Positions 24,232-33,312 are shown, numbered from the stretch's first letter. The stretch is 64,000 nt of DNA from Candidatus Methylomirabilis sp. (GCA_020722725.1 DYKG01000004.1:25283-89282); one strand, 5' to 3'. A program made the numbers and translations. Notes: generated by a model not told the origin, from the letters alone.

Positions 24232-27200
24232 ATGCCAAACCAGGAACTAATGCAGGTTTTCAAAAAATATAAATCAGACAGCGAGATCTTTCATGATCTG
24301 ATGCGCTTCAAAGTGCGCGAGCTGTTGCTGGTTGCCACGATTTTTGATGCATACGCGCTCGAGCAGGATGGGATGCTTGCTGAAAAGATTTTCGGCGAAT
24401 ATTTCCATTTGAATCTTACCAGTGCACCCCGCATTACCAGCGTTACTTCGTGCGGTGAAGCACTTGAAATGTTGAGCAAAAGGCAGTTTCACATGGTGGT
24501 TGTTCTGAGCCGCCTTAGTAAGATTGATATGATCAGAATTGGCGAAAAGGTTAAAGATAAATACCCGGATTTGCCGGTTCTTCTGCTGCTCAACGATAAT
24601 ACTGACCTTGAAGGCTTTGATGCAAAAAACGATCTTTGCCGGTTTTACAACCAGGTTTTCGTCTGGAACGGTAATTCTGAAATCTTTCTGGCGATGATCA
24701 AATACGTCGAAGATCAGCAGAACGCTGATCGCGACACGCAGATTGCCCAGGTCAGAATCATTCTGCTGGTAGAAGATTCGATCAGATACTATTCCCGCTA
24801 TCTTCCTCACCTTTATTCTGAGCTGATTCGCCAGACTTCAAAGCTGGTTGAAGAGGAAATGCAGGAAGAAACCAAAAAGGTTCTAAAAATCCGCTGCCGG
24901 CCAAAAATCATTCTGGCAACCGATTATGAAGAAGCGATGCGGCTTTTCGAATATTATCGCGATTTTCTTTTGTGCGTTATTACTGATGTGAAATACAATA
25001 AAGACGGGGTGCTCGACGATGAAGCCGGAATCAAGCTGTCGCGACGACTGAAAGAGCTTCAGCCTGATATGCCGATCCTGCTGCAGTCATCAGAACCGGA
25101 TATAGAAGCGGTGGCAAACCGAATTGGCGCTTCTTTCATTCATAAGGATTCTCAGTTTCTATCCAAACGACTGTCAAAATTCTTTTATCGCAATCTCGGT
25201 TTCGGCGATTTCGTTTTTCGCAATGCACGTGGCGAAGAAATTACCAGAGCCAGAACCATGGCCGATTTTCGCAATTGTCTGCGCATTGTACCCTCTGAAT
25301 CGATTGAATACCACGCTTCGCGCAACCACTTTTCCACCTGGCTTCTTGCCCGCGGTGAAGTGCAGACGGCAAAAGTCGTTTCGCGAATTCATGTTACTGA
25401 ATTCGACCGGGTCGAGGCTCTGCGTGACTTCCTGATCAATATGGGCAACTGGGTTTTCAGAATGAAGACTCGCGGCAAAGTTATTTCTTTCGACAAATCA
25501 TTCATTGGTGAAACCCGGCATCATATCAGCAAATTGGCCGAGGGCTCCATTGGTGGCAAAGCCAGGGGCATCGCGTTCATGAACTACCTTCTCTACAATT
25601 CGACAATGCTCGAGACAGTTGAGGACATTATTATCAGAATCCCCGAAACATTTATTATCGGGGTTGATGAATTCAGCAGTTTCATCGCCATGAACGATCT
25701 GGCCGAATTCATAACCTTCGAGAGAAATTACGATATAATCAAACGCCGCTTTCTTGAAAGCCGGCTTTCTGAAAAGATTCTTAATCGTCTGCGTATTGTT
25801 TTGCAGAAAATAAATTATCCGCTGGCCGTGCGTTCGAGCGGGGTTCTTGAAGACTCTGTCGCTCATTCAATGTCGGGGCTTTATGAAACCTTTTTTCTGC
25901 CCAACAATCACCCCGACCTCGAAACCAGGCTCAAGCAGGTGGAAGATGCGATAAAGCTGGTTTATGCCTCGGTTTATTCAAAAGAGGCGCGCGAATACTT
26001 CGATGCAATTAATTACAACATCGAAGAAGAAAAAATGGCGGTGGTTATTCAGCAGATTGTCGGCAAGCAGCACGGAAACCTTTTTTATCCCATGATTTCA
26101 GGGGTGGGGCAGTCTTATAATTATTATCCCTTCTCATATATTAAGCCGGATGATGGGGTGGGAATGCTGGTGCTGGGTCTGGGGCGCCTTGTAGTCGGGG
26201 GCGAGCGCTCTTTCCGCTTTTGCCCCGCATATCCGAATCTTGAAATTCTTACCCCCGAAGAGCTGGTTAAAAGCTCGCAGAAAAGGTTCTATGCACTTGA
26301 TCTCGGGAAAAATACCATAGACCTGTTCAACGGTGAAGATGCCACTCTCATAAAAACCGATATCTCTGATGCGGAGCCATCTGTTCTACGCCACACAGCC
26401 TCCACCTGGAACCACATCGATCAGCGGCTGGAAGTTGGCATCGACGCTCGCGGACCGCGGGTTCTCAATTTTGCCAACGTTATACAGTATGAATCAATTC
26501 CGCTGGCAAAGGCCATGAAACATATTCTCGATGTTTCGAAAGAAGCACTTGAAACTCCCGTTGAGATTGAATTTGCGGTAGATGTCGACCAGACTGAAGA
26601 AGGTGAAAAACCGGCATTTTATCTTCTGCAGCTCAAGCACATGCTGCGCGAATCTGAAGAATGCAATATCGATGTCAGCAAAATCGAACACGATAAGCTG
26701 GTGCTCTTGGCCGACGGTGGAATGGGTAACGGGCGCATGGATGAAATATCAGACATTATCTGGATAGACCCGGATAATTTCGACAAATCAAAAACCGAAG
26801 AAATGGCTCTCGAAGTAGAAGCTTTCAACCTGAAGCTGAAAGCCGAGGGCAGAAAATATCTGCTGCTTGGCCCCGGGCGCTGGGGTACCCGCGATCGCTG
26901 GCTCGGAATTCCCATTACCTGGCCCCAGGCCTCCTATGCAAAGGTCATTGTTGAATACTCTCTTGAAGGCTTCAGAGTAGATGCATCAATGGGATCGCAT
27001 TTTTTCCACAATGTAACAACCATGAATATCGGTTATTTCTCGGTCCGCCAGGATTCGGGTGGAGGGTTTATCGACTGGCAATGGCTGCGCAACCAGCCGG
27101 TTCTTGAAAACAGGCAATTTTTCTCCCATTCCAGAATTGAACACCCCATGGGAGTGTTAATGGATGGTCGCAAAGCAGTTTTCGTGATTTTTAAAAATCT

Positions 27201-27261
27201 TGATGACTCGAAAACCATTGAAGCAACCGAGGTTGAGATTAATGATTACAGCCTGCTTTAA
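24232..27261 (+). CDS. Receiver-like domains fused to a PEP/pyruvate-binding (PPDK N-terminal) domain
   Basis: A 1009-residue cytoplasmic protein. Residues about 30-165 and 170-325 look like two CheY-like receiver folds, the first without an obvious phosphoacceptor Asp, the second with ITDVKYNKDG. From about residue 440 comes the ATP-grasp PEP/pyruvate-binding domain: SIGGKARGIAFMNYLL, VRSSGVLEDSVAHSMSGLYETF, LLLGPGRWGTRDRWLGIPITW and DASMGSHFFHNVTTMNIGY. The phosphohistidine swivel and PEP-enolate domains of PPDK or PEP synthase are absent. It therefore probably does not make PEP by itself; it may be a regulatory phosphotransferase. Monocistronic with its own promoter. Confidence 0.8.
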   Translation: MPNQELMQVFKKYKSDSEIFHDLMRFKVRELLLVATIFDAYALEQDGMLAEKIFGEYFHLNLTSAPRITSVTSCGEALEMLSKRQFHMVVVLSRLSKIDMIRIGEKVKDKYPDLPVLLLLNDNTDLEGFDAKNDLCRFYNQVFVWNGNSEIFLAMIKYVEDQQNADRDTQIAQVRIILLVEDSIRYYSRYLPHLYSELIRQTSKLVEEEMQEETKKVLKIRCRPKIILATDYEEAMRLFEYYRDFLLCVITDVKYNKDGVLDDEAGIKLSRRLKELQPDMPILLQSSEPDIEAVANRIGASFIHKDSQFLSKRLSKFFYRNLGFGDFVFRNARGEEITRARTMADFRNCLRIVPSESIEYHASRNHFSTWLLARGEVQTAKVVSRIHVTEFDRVEALRDFLINMGNWVFRMKTRGKVISFDKSFIGETRHHISKLAEGSIGGKARGIAFMNYLLYNSTMLETVEDIIIRIPETFIIGVDEFSSFIAMNDLAEFITFERNYDIIKRRFLESRLSEKILNRLRIVLQKINYPLAVRSSGVLEDSVAHSMSGLYETFFLPNNHPDLETRLKQVEDAIKLVYASVYSKEAREYFDAINYNIEEEKMAVVIQQIVGKQHGNLFYPMISGVGQSYNYYPFSYIKPDDGVGMLVLGLGRLVVGGERSFRFCPAYPNLEILTPEELVKSSQKRFYALDLGKNTIDLFNGEDATLIKTDISDAEPSVLRHTASTWNHIDQRLEVGIDARGPRVLNFANVIQYESIPLAKAMKHILDVSKEALETPVEIEFAVDVDQTEEGEKPAFYLLQLKHMLRESEECNIDVSKIEHDKLVLLADGGMGNGRMDEISDIIWIDPDNFDKSKTEEMALEVEAFNLKLKAEGRKYLLLGPGRWGTRDRWLGIPITWPQASYAKVIVEYSLEGFRVDASMGSHFFHNVTTMNIGYFSVRQDSGGGFIDWQWLRNQPVLENRQFFSHSRIEHPMGVLMDGRKAVFVIFKNLDDSKTIEATEVEINDYSLL

Positions 27262-27267
27262 CAGGCA

Positions 27268-27296
27268 TTGCGGTTCTAACGATAAATCACTATAAT
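27268..27296 (+). promoter_or_regulatory. Sigma70 promoter TTGCGG-17-TATAAT
   Basis: The elements lie 25-53 bp before the ATG at 27321, with AGGAGGG as the ribosome-binding site of that gene. Spacing is the optimal 17 bp. Confidence 0.6.
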
Positions 27297-27320
27297 CGTC
27301 ATATCTCTCAGGAGGGAATC

Positions 27321-27872
27321 ATGAACAGTAAAAGTGCATGCAGGTCTATTTTAAGCCTGGTTCTCATATTTTCGCTGCTTTTTTCAGCTGCCGGCCTTGA
27401 GGCTGCAATTACCCGAACCGACATGCAAAAAGCGGTTAAATGGAGCACCGTTGGTGGTGTTTTGCTGGGTGCCGCAATTGGCGCGGCAGCATTTGGAATC
27501 GGCGGTCTGATTGTTGGTGCCGGCGTCGCAGCCCTGGCAACCTCTCTAACCTGGGACCACTTAGGCGTGAATCCCAAAGACCAGTGGAAAATGGTTTTTC
27601 CGAATTTCAAATTACCGTTTAAGTATAATCGCCAGAATCAGGGCAGCGGCCTTGGCGCCAGTATTCCGGTCACCGCCTCGGTTTCAGCCCCGAGCCTGAA
27701 TCGAACGGTCGGCAATAACAGTAGCCTTGCTAAAAAAATTCGTGAAAATTATCAGAAAGCTTACCAGAATTACACCGAAGCTGTTCAGAAAAGCAAAGAT
27801 TCTGGTCTTATTCGCAAAGCTCTCGATGCCTATAAAAAAGCCAAAGGTGAATTTGACAAGTTAACCGATTGA
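27321..27872 (+). CDS. Exported glycine-zipper protein
   Basis: A 183-residue protein. A Sec signal (about residues 1-28) is followed by a Gly/Ala-rich hydrophobic segment (VGGVLLGAAIGAAAFGIGGL, about 50-75) with GxxxG spacing typical of glycine-zipper helices. A Ser/Val linker then leads into a charged helical C-terminus (about 130-183). It is probably attached to or inserted in a membrane. It is monocistronic, flanked by a promoter at 27268 and a terminator at 27890. No family function is recognised. Confidence 0.65.
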   Translation: MNSKSACRSILSLVLIFSLLFSAAGLEAAITRTDMQKAVKWSTVGGVLLGAAIGAAAFGIGGLIVGAGVAALATSLTWDHLGVNPKDQWKMVFPNFKLPFKYNRQNQGSGLGASIPVTASVSAPSLNRTVGNNSSLAKKIRENYQKAYQNYTEAVQKSKDSGLIRKALDAYKKAKGEFDKLTD

Positions 27873-27889
27873 ACTCGTTTCGTCAGAAC

Positions 27890-27922
27890 AAAAAAAGCCC
27901 AGGTTTCTCTGGGCTTTTTTTT
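27890..27922 (+). terminator. Rho-independent terminator
   Basis: GCCCAG and CTGGGC arms with a six-base loop, flanked by AAAAAA and eight T. It lies 18 bp after the stop of the glycine-zipper gene. Confidence 0.9.
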
Positions 27923-28015
27923 CGCCACCGCTTTTCAAAATTGCCACATGACTGGAATTAATTGCAAAATTATGTTATTTTGTCATACCCCGTTTTAATC
28001 AGGAAATAATGTATC

Positions 28016-28372
28016 ATGGACATATCAACAATCATAATTATCACCGTTTTCATACTCTTTTTTGTTATTAAAAGTATGAGCCAGATAAATTCTGACAAGG
28101 CGAAAGAATTAATTCAGCAGGGGGCAGTAATTGTCGATGTTCGAACCCCCGGGGAGTTTGCCGGCGGATCAATCAAAAACGCCATCAATCTTCCTCTTGA
28201 CGACATTGCCAATCTCGCATCTAAACAACTGCCCGATCGCAACCAGCCAATTCTGGTTTTCTGCCTGAGTGGAACCCGGTCGGCGATGGCTAAAACCGTG
28301 CTTTCAAGATCTGGTTATACCAATGTTCATAATCTCGGATCTTTTATGCGTGCCAGATCCATCGCAGGTTGA
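28016..28372 (+). CDS. Membrane-anchored rhodanese-domain protein
   Basis: A 118-residue protein with one N-terminal transmembrane helix (about residues 4-20) and a single rhodanese domain: GAVIVDVRTPGEFAGGSI, then the active-site loop FCLSGTRSAMA with the catalytic Cys. It may transfer sulfane sulfur or sense redox state at the membrane. It starts a run of four tightly spaced genes (rhodanese, membrane protein, MOSC, Cys-rich PAS) plus an Mpv17-like gene, with gaps of 3 bp or less or overlaps. Confidence 0.85.
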   Translation: MDISTIIIITVFILFFVIKSMSQINSDKAKELIQQGAVIVDVRTPGEFAGGSIKNAINLPLDDIANLASKQLPDRNQPILVFCLSGTRSAMAKTVLSRSGYTNVHNLGSFMRARSIAG

Positions 28373-28375
28373 TCG

Positions 28376-28957
28376 ATGTCCTCAACTCTTCTCGAAAATC
28401 GCTACGAATTCACCCCGGATGGCAAGGCCATAATTGACATTACCGTAGAGTCGATCAGCGATTTATTCAACAGTTTTGATAAAAAAGCTGTTTTTTCCCG
28501 GCGCGAACTCGATCAGGATTTCGTTGATTATTTATTTGACTGTGTCAGAGAGATTGGTTCAGACGATTTTATGGTGCGGGTATCAATAGAACATGAATTC
28601 AACTCTTTACAGGAAAATAATTTGCGCAAGGCGATCATCAATTATTTTGCCTATGTCAGTGAGGTTGAAAAAATCAAGTTTCGCAATGAAATGGGTAAGT
28701 TTTTTCTGCTGATGCTTTTTGGCATAACCCTTCTGGCGCTATTGAGCAAATACAAAATTCCCGATACGGCCGAAGTGGAAGTATGGGTGAAAACTGCCCA
28801 GGAGGGCCTGGTAATCGCATCTTGGGTTGCCATTTGGGAAGCAATGACCGCAATTTTTTTCTGCTGGTCACCATATTTCGCCAAAACTGAAGTTTATAAT
28901 CGCATTCTCACTTCTGAAATCAATATTGTTAACGTTGTTTCAAGGCTGACCATTTAA
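28376..28957 (+). CDS. Hypothetical two-helix membrane protein
   Basis: A 193-residue protein with an acidic soluble N-terminal half (1-105) and two predicted membrane helices at about 108-124 and 143-163. The ATG lies 3 bp after the rhodanese stop. The context suggests a function linked to the rhodanese and MOSC proteins, but I recognise no family. Confidence 0.65.
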   Translation: MSSTLLENRYEFTPDGKAIIDITVESISDLFNSFDKKAVFSRRELDQDFVDYLFDCVREIGSDDFMVRVSIEHEFNSLQENNLRKAIINYFAYVSEVEKIKFRNEMGKFFLLMLFGITLLALLSKYKIPDTAEVEVWVKTAQEGLVIASWVAIWEAMTAIFFCWSPYFAKTEVYNRILTSEINIVNVVSRLTI

Positions 28958-28958
28958 A

Positions 28959-29429
28959 ATGAGCGGTTGTTTAAAACAAATATTTATTTCACCAGAAAAT
29001 GGCGGAATTCTTCTTGAAAAAAACTCGGTGAAAGCGGTTGCCAGTAAAGGCCTTGAAGGTGATCGATATTTTTCGCGGAATGATATGGATAATTTCAATG
29101 CCATTACCTTTATTGAAGAAAAGGCTGCCAACATTTGTCGCTCAAGACTCGGCAAAAATTTTGACACATCGCAATTCAGGCGTAATCTGATTGTCAGCGG
29201 TATCGATCTTAATTCTCTGGTTGGCCGGAAATTCCGGGTTGGCTCTGCCGAAATTCTGGGTTACGAATTGTGTCATCCATGCCGCTACCTTTCTGATCTG
29301 CTCGATGCCGACCTTCTCGATGGGTTGAAAAACATTGGCGGAATCCGGGCAAAAATTGTCAGATCTGCTACAATTAAAACAGGTGATTCGGTAGAAATAA
29401 TTCATAATGAAAGTGGCAGCTCAAAATGA
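28959..29429 (+). CDS. MOSC-domain protein
   Basis: A 156-residue single MOSC domain, the sulfur-carrier fold of molybdenum cofactor sulfurases. Motifs are VASKGLEGDRYF, FRRNLIVSGIDLN, a beta-strand GRKFRVGSAEILGYELC and the conserved Cys in CHPCRYL. Stand-alone MOSC proteins are thought to deliver or receive a persulfide. It lies one base after the stop of the membrane-protein gene and overlaps the Cys-rich PAS gene by four. A rhodanese in the same operon supports sulfur transfer. Confidence 0.85.
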   Translation: MSGCLKQIFISPENGGILLEKNSVKAVASKGLEGDRYFSRNDMDNFNAITFIEEKAANICRSRLGKNFDTSQFRRNLIVSGIDLNSLVGRKFRVGSAEILGYELCHPCRYLSDLLDADLLDGLKNIGGIRAKIVRSATIKTGDSVEIIHNESGSSK

Positions 29430-29944
29430 TTACCAGATGTGCATGGTGTCAGAAAATTATCAAAAACAGCGACCAGACACAGGAAAAATCCTTTCCGATT
29501 TCCCATGGGATCTGCGAAGAATGTGCCGGTATCATGGCTCAGCAGTTTGATTCGTCGGCGCAAACCTTTCTTGACCGCTTCAGCCAGGCTGTAGTGATGG
29601 TTGACAATCTTAACAATGTTACTGTGGCAAACAAAGCGGCCAAAAAGCTTTCTAAAATTGATTTCGCTATGTTTGAACAGTCACGTTTGGGAAATTTAAT
29701 CGGCTGTATTCATTCTGATGCGCCAGAGGGGTGTGGCGCTACGGTTCATTGCCAGGGCTGTGTCATCAGAAGAGCAATTTTGAAAACTGACAGAACCGGC
29801 AGGCCATGTCGTGAAATTGCCTGTGTTGATAAGTTTTTTTATCAGGGCGAGCGAGTGGCTACAATGGTTGTAACCACCGAAAAAGTCGGCGATAGAATTC
29901 TGGTGAAAATTGAGTCCATCGACGGAGAACCTGAAAAGACATGA
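29426..29944 (+). CDS. PAS-like protein with N-terminal CxxC and internal Cys cluster
   Basis: A 172-residue protein. The N-terminus has two CxxC pairs (CAWC at 5-8 and CEEC near 31), a zinc-ribbon-like knuckle. A PAS-like fold follows (SQAVVMVDNLNNVTVANKAA). It carries a Cys run GCGATVHCQGCVIRRA, a pattern seen in PAS domains thought to bind metal or sense redox. There is no output domain. The ATG overlaps the MOSC stop, and its own stop overlaps the next start. It may be a redox-sensing adaptor for the operon. Confidence 0.65.
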   Translation: MITRCAWCQKIIKNSDQTQEKSFPISHGICEECAGIMAQQFDSSAQTFLDRFSQAVVMVDNLNNVTVANKAAKKLSKIDFAMFEQSRLGNLIGCIHSDAPEGCGATVHCQGCVIRRAILKTDRTGRPCREIACVDKFFYQGERVATMVVTTEKVGDRILVKIESIDGEPEKT

Positions 29945-30477
29945 TCAATTCTTACATCGAGCTGGTTAAGGCTTATCCTGTTTACAGCGCCATGTTGCAG
30001 TTTGCTCTGCTCGGTACTCTTGGTGACCTTATCGGCCGCTGGATCATCGACCGAAAAATCACTTTGCCGCCGGGAAAATTAACCATTCCATTTAAAATGA
30101 TCGAATGGGCATTTCTCGCAATTCTTATTAAATACGCCTTTGCCGGCTTCAATGGCTTTGTCGATGCCCTGGTCAGTCACGATCTGCTGCCTGAACCGGG
30201 CCATTTCACCAGGGCTTTTGCTGTTTCCACAGCCATGAATCTTCAGTTTGGCCCTTTTCTCGTAATGATGCATCGCCTTCTTGACAACCTGATTACCGGG
30301 CAACCGAACTGGCAGAATATCGACAAAGGCTTCATGTCACTGCTCTGGTTCTGGATTCCCGCGCACACAGTTACATTTACCCTTGACAAGCCTCTTCAAA
30401 TAGGTCTGGCAGCATTGTGGTCGATAGTTCTCGGCATTATCCTCGGATTTTATAACCGACGACCACCCAATGCCTGA
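29941..30477 (+). CDS. Mpv17/PMP22-like membrane protein
   Basis: A 178-residue protein with four likely membrane segments. Its C-terminal block SLLWFWIPAHTVTFTL plus a following ALWSIVLGIILGFYN matches the conserved end of the eukaryotic Mpv17/PMP22 family, of which bacterial members are known. The family forms small channels of uncertain solute choice. The start overlaps the PAS gene stop by four bases, closing the operon. Confidence 0.7.
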   Translation: MINSYIELVKAYPVYSAMLQFALLGTLGDLIGRWIIDRKITLPPGKLTIPFKMIEWAFLAILIKYAFAGFNGFVDALVSHDLLPEPGHFTRAFAVSTAMNLQFGPFLVMMHRLLDNLITGQPNWQNIDKGFMSLLWFWIPAHTVTFTLDKPLQIGLAALWSIVLGIILGFYNRRPPNA

Positions 30478-30536
30478 TCCCCTTGCTTTTCGCACTGGGT
30501 AAGATTTTATATTGTACACAAAATTTGCACTTTACC

Positions 30537-30565
30537 TTGCTGAAAACATTTTTTTCTGCTACGAT
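30537..30565 (+). promoter_or_regulatory. Promoter of the chemosensory operon
   Basis: TTGCTG, 17 bp, then TACGAT with an upstream TGC (extended -10). It ends 42 bp before the STAS gene start, in the only sizeable gap (30478-30607) upstream of the operon. Confidence 0.55.
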
Positions 30566-30607
30566 GAAGTCAGAGAATAGAACAAACGTGTTTGCTGCGG
30601 GGTAAGT

Positions 30608-30949
30608 ATGCAGAACGTGGGTTGGGAACAGAAAATTGAGAGTGGTGCTGGCGGAATCATGACTGCGATTGCCGAACTTGGCGGCGATCTTTCTGTTACC
30701 AATGTTTCCCAGATCAAAAAACACCTTGAACAGGTTCTTGATGCAGAATGTAACCTTGAGCTGAAGGTTAGCTCAGTTATCGCAGTCGATACAGCTTTTT
30801 TTCAATTATGGCATAGCTATTTGAATATCAGTCGGGCCAACAATTTAAGATGCACCCTGGTAGAAGATCCTGCCGGGCTGGTTACCAGAGCCGCGGGTAT
30901 TGTCGGTCTCGACCACCTTATTTCATCTACAGCGGGAAAAAATCAATGA
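30608..30949 (+). CDS. STAS-domain protein (chemosensory operon)
   Basis: A 113-residue single STAS domain of the anti-sigma-antagonist type. AVDTAFFQLWHSYLNISR is the loop that in SpoIIAA-like proteins holds the phosphorylatable residue, here a Thr after Asp. Such proteins often open chemosensory operons; their partners there are largely unstudied. The start at 30608 has GGGG seven bases upstream; Met at 30659 is an alternative. Its stop overlaps the cheY start. Confidence 0.75.
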   Translation: MQNVGWEQKIESGAGGIMTAIAELGGDLSVTNVSQIKKHLEQVLDAECNLELKVSSVIAVDTAFFQLWHSYLNISRANNLRCTLVEDPAGLVTRAAGIVGLDHLISSTAGKNQ

Positions 30950-31311
30950 CAAAAATTCTGATTGCCGATGATTCACCCAGCATTCGCATGATGCTTGGCT
31001 CAGTTTTAAATGAAAACGGGTATCAGGTTCAGGACGCCGAAAACGGCCGGGTGGCCCTCGAAAAAGCGTCAGATTTCGGGCCGGATTTGGTTATAACCGA
31101 TCTTAACATGCCTGAAATGAACGGCATTACCCTTGTTCAAAATTTAAGGCGGAACAGCAGATTTAAATTTACTCCGATCCTTGTTTTGACCACCGAAGGC
31201 CAGGAAGAAAAAAGACAGTCCGGCCGTGCCGCCGGAGCAACCGGCTGGCTGGTAAAGCCATTCAATCCAGAAAAATTGATCGCAGTAGTAAAAAAACTCA
31301 CTAATCGCTGA
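30946..31311 (+). CDS. cheY: CheY-type single-domain response regulator
   Basis: A 121-residue receiver domain. It has the acidic pocket IADDS near residue 8, the phosphoacceptor Asp in VITDLNMPEMNG (about residue 53), the Thr in LTTEG and the Lys in VKPF. It takes a phosphoryl group from a CheA HPt histidine and signals to an effector. No flagellar or pilus genes lie in the window, so the target is unknown. It overlaps the STAS gene by four bases and lies 18 bp before the CheA-like gene. Confidence 0.9.
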   Translation: MTKILIADDSPSIRMMLGSVLNENGYQVQDAENGRVALEKASDFGPDLVITDLNMPEMNGITLVQNLRRNSRFKFTPILVLTTEGQEEKRQSGRAAGATGWLVKPFNPEKLIAVVKKLTNR

Positions 31312-31329
31312 GACAGGTAACACCCATTT

Positions 31330-33312
31330 ATGGATAAACAGATCCAGGCTTTTTTTGAAGAAGCTTTCGAACTCCTGCATGAGCTTGAACAGCTTCTTCT
31401 TGACCTGGAAAACTTTCCCGACAACCCCGAAATTGCTGCCGGCATTCTAAGAATTCTTCATACTCTTAAAGGCACTTCGGCAATGTTTGCCTTCAACGAA
31501 ATTTCTGATTTTGTTCACAAAATTGAAGCAATTTTTATTCATTTTCGCGATGCCCGGAAAACTATTGATAAATCTTTGATTGATGTTTTTATTGCCGCAG
31601 CCGATACGATTAGAAGAACTCTTCATGAAGAACCTCATCGGCTTGCCGATCAGAATCAGGTTATTGTTGATAAAATCAATCAAACTTTTGAATCATCCCT
31701 GCAGCAAAAAGAACACCAGGCACCAGAAAAGCTCGTAAAAAAGTCAGGCACCAAAAAGAAAACCGAGAAAAAAAATAAGAAAATCTGGCTGATCGAATTT
31801 ACCCCGGTTCCCGAATTCTTCTCCTCGGGGAACACCCCTGATCGAGTTTTTGCTGAACTTGGCGATCTGGGTGCGTTGAAAGTTGAATGCGACGTCAGCC
31901 GGATTCCGGATTTTCATCAGCTTAACCCTGAAAAATGCTATCTTTCATGGCAATTGACACTGGTTACCGATGCACCCCTTAACGAAATCAAAGATGTTTT
32001 TATTTTCGTTGAAGACCTGGCAAAAATCGACATTAAAGAAAAAATAGCGGATTTTAAAGAAAGCTCTGACCAGCCACCCGATATTCAGCCCCAAACAAAA
32101 ACAGACAAGATAGATGAAAAAAACAGGGTTGAGCCCCAGCCTTCAGATGTGAAAGGCAAGCTAGACAAACTTTCTGGTGTTCTTCCTCAAGATACTAAAT
32201 CCAATGCCCAGGATTTTTCAATTTCTGAAGAAAACGCAGAGACGGGTTTTCTTCAGGCCAATACTGAAAAGATGATTGCTCTTCTTGGCGACCTGGTCAC
32301 CGTTCAGTCGAAACTCAATCAAAAGGCTTCTATACACGGTGATCCTGAAATGATTTCCATTGCCAATGAACTTGAAAATATTACCGATGAATTGCGCGAT
32401 TGCGCCATACATTTAAGCATGTTTCCGATCGGCACTGTTTTTAATGATTTGCGAAATGCCGTTCTGAATGCAGGCAAAGGAAGAGTCACTCTTGAACTTC
32501 AAGGGGCATCGACCGAAATTGACCGATCAGCATTCATGATTGTTAAAACTGACTATGTCGCCATGTTTGCTGCTTTGGCAGCCTTTTCCTCTGATCGTAA
32601 GAATACTTCCCAGAACAAAATTTCTTTCTTTGCCTGTCATCAGGTTGGTAAAGCCCTTCTTGAAATTAAATATCGCTCAGACCCTGATTCAATTGGTCTG
32701 CTTGATTCTTTGAATAATTCCAACCCTGAACCGGATGAACCGGCTTTTTCTTTATTTGAATCGATCAAAGCCCTCGAATCTAAACTGCTGGTTTTGCATG
32801 GTTCTCTGGCTTTTGAAAAGCAGAATGAAGAAAATTTTCTGATTCGGGTCGGCATACCTTTGAATCTGGCCATTATTGAAAGCCTGATGGTGCAGGTTGG
32901 CAAAGGATTTTTCCTGTTGCCCCTGGCCGATATCGAAGAATGTATCGAGCTTTCCGAAGAAGACCAGAACAAAAGCTATCGTAAAAATGTGGCAATAGTC
33001 AGAGGGCAGTTTGTTCCATATCTGCATATTCGTGAAAAATTTTCGGTCAGCGGCAATGCGCCGCCGGTTCAGCAGATTGTCATCATGAAACTTGAGCAGC
33101 AGCGAATCGGCCTGGTGGTTGATCAGGTTGTCGGTGAATACCAGACCGCCATAAAAAACTGGGGTAATTTCTGCAAAGATGTTAATGGCATAAGCGGTGC
33201 GGCAATTCTTGGTGATGGCGGTATCGCTCTGCTCATCGATTTCCGCGCCCTTATCGATGAAGAAAAAGAACTGCTTGAAAATGCTTTGAAGGAAATCAGC
33301 CATGGCATTTAA
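31330..33312 (+). CDS. CheA-like protein with degenerate ATPase domain
   Basis: A 660-residue protein with CheA architecture. The HPt domain (about 1-105) has the phosphoacceptor His44 in ILHTLKGTSAM. A Lys-rich linker and a small alpha/beta domain (about 145-235) follow, then a P3-like helical hairpin (about 308-375) and a C-terminal CheW-like domain (about 515-650, GKGFFLLPLADIEECIEL to SGAAILGDGG). Where a CheA kinase should have the N-box RNxxDHG, DDGxG and GRGVGMD motifs, none is present; the region is short and reads FAALAAFSSDRKN. It should not bind ATP, but can still accept and donate phosphate through His44 and bind the array. Confidence 0.85.
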   Translation: MDKQIQAFFEEAFELLHELEQLLLDLENFPDNPEIAAGILRILHTLKGTSAMFAFNEISDFVHKIEAIFIHFRDARKTIDKSLIDVFIAAADTIRRTLHEEPHRLADQNQVIVDKINQTFESSLQQKEHQAPEKLVKKSGTKKKTEKKNKKIWLIEFTPVPEFFSSGNTPDRVFAELGDLGALKVECDVSRIPDFHQLNPEKCYLSWQLTLVTDAPLNEIKDVFIFVEDLAKIDIKEKIADFKESSDQPPDIQPQTKTDKIDEKNRVEPQPSDVKGKLDKLSGVLPQDTKSNAQDFSISEENAETGFLQANTEKMIALLGDLVTVQSKLNQKASIHGDPEMISIANELENITDELRDCAIHLSMFPIGTVFNDLRNAVLNAGKGRVTLELQGASTEIDRSAFMIVKTDYVAMFAALAAFSSDRKNTSQNKISFFACHQVGKALLEIKYRSDPDSIGLLDSLNNSNPEPDEPAFSLFESIKALESKLLVLHGSLAFEKQNEENFLIRVGIPLNLAIIESLMVQVGKGFFLLPLADIEECIELSEEDQNKSYRKNVAIVRGQFVPYLHIREKFSVSGNAPPVQQIVIMKLEQQRIGLVVDQVVGEYQTAIKNWGNFCKDVNGISGAAILGDGGIALLIDFRALIDEEKELLENALKEISHGI

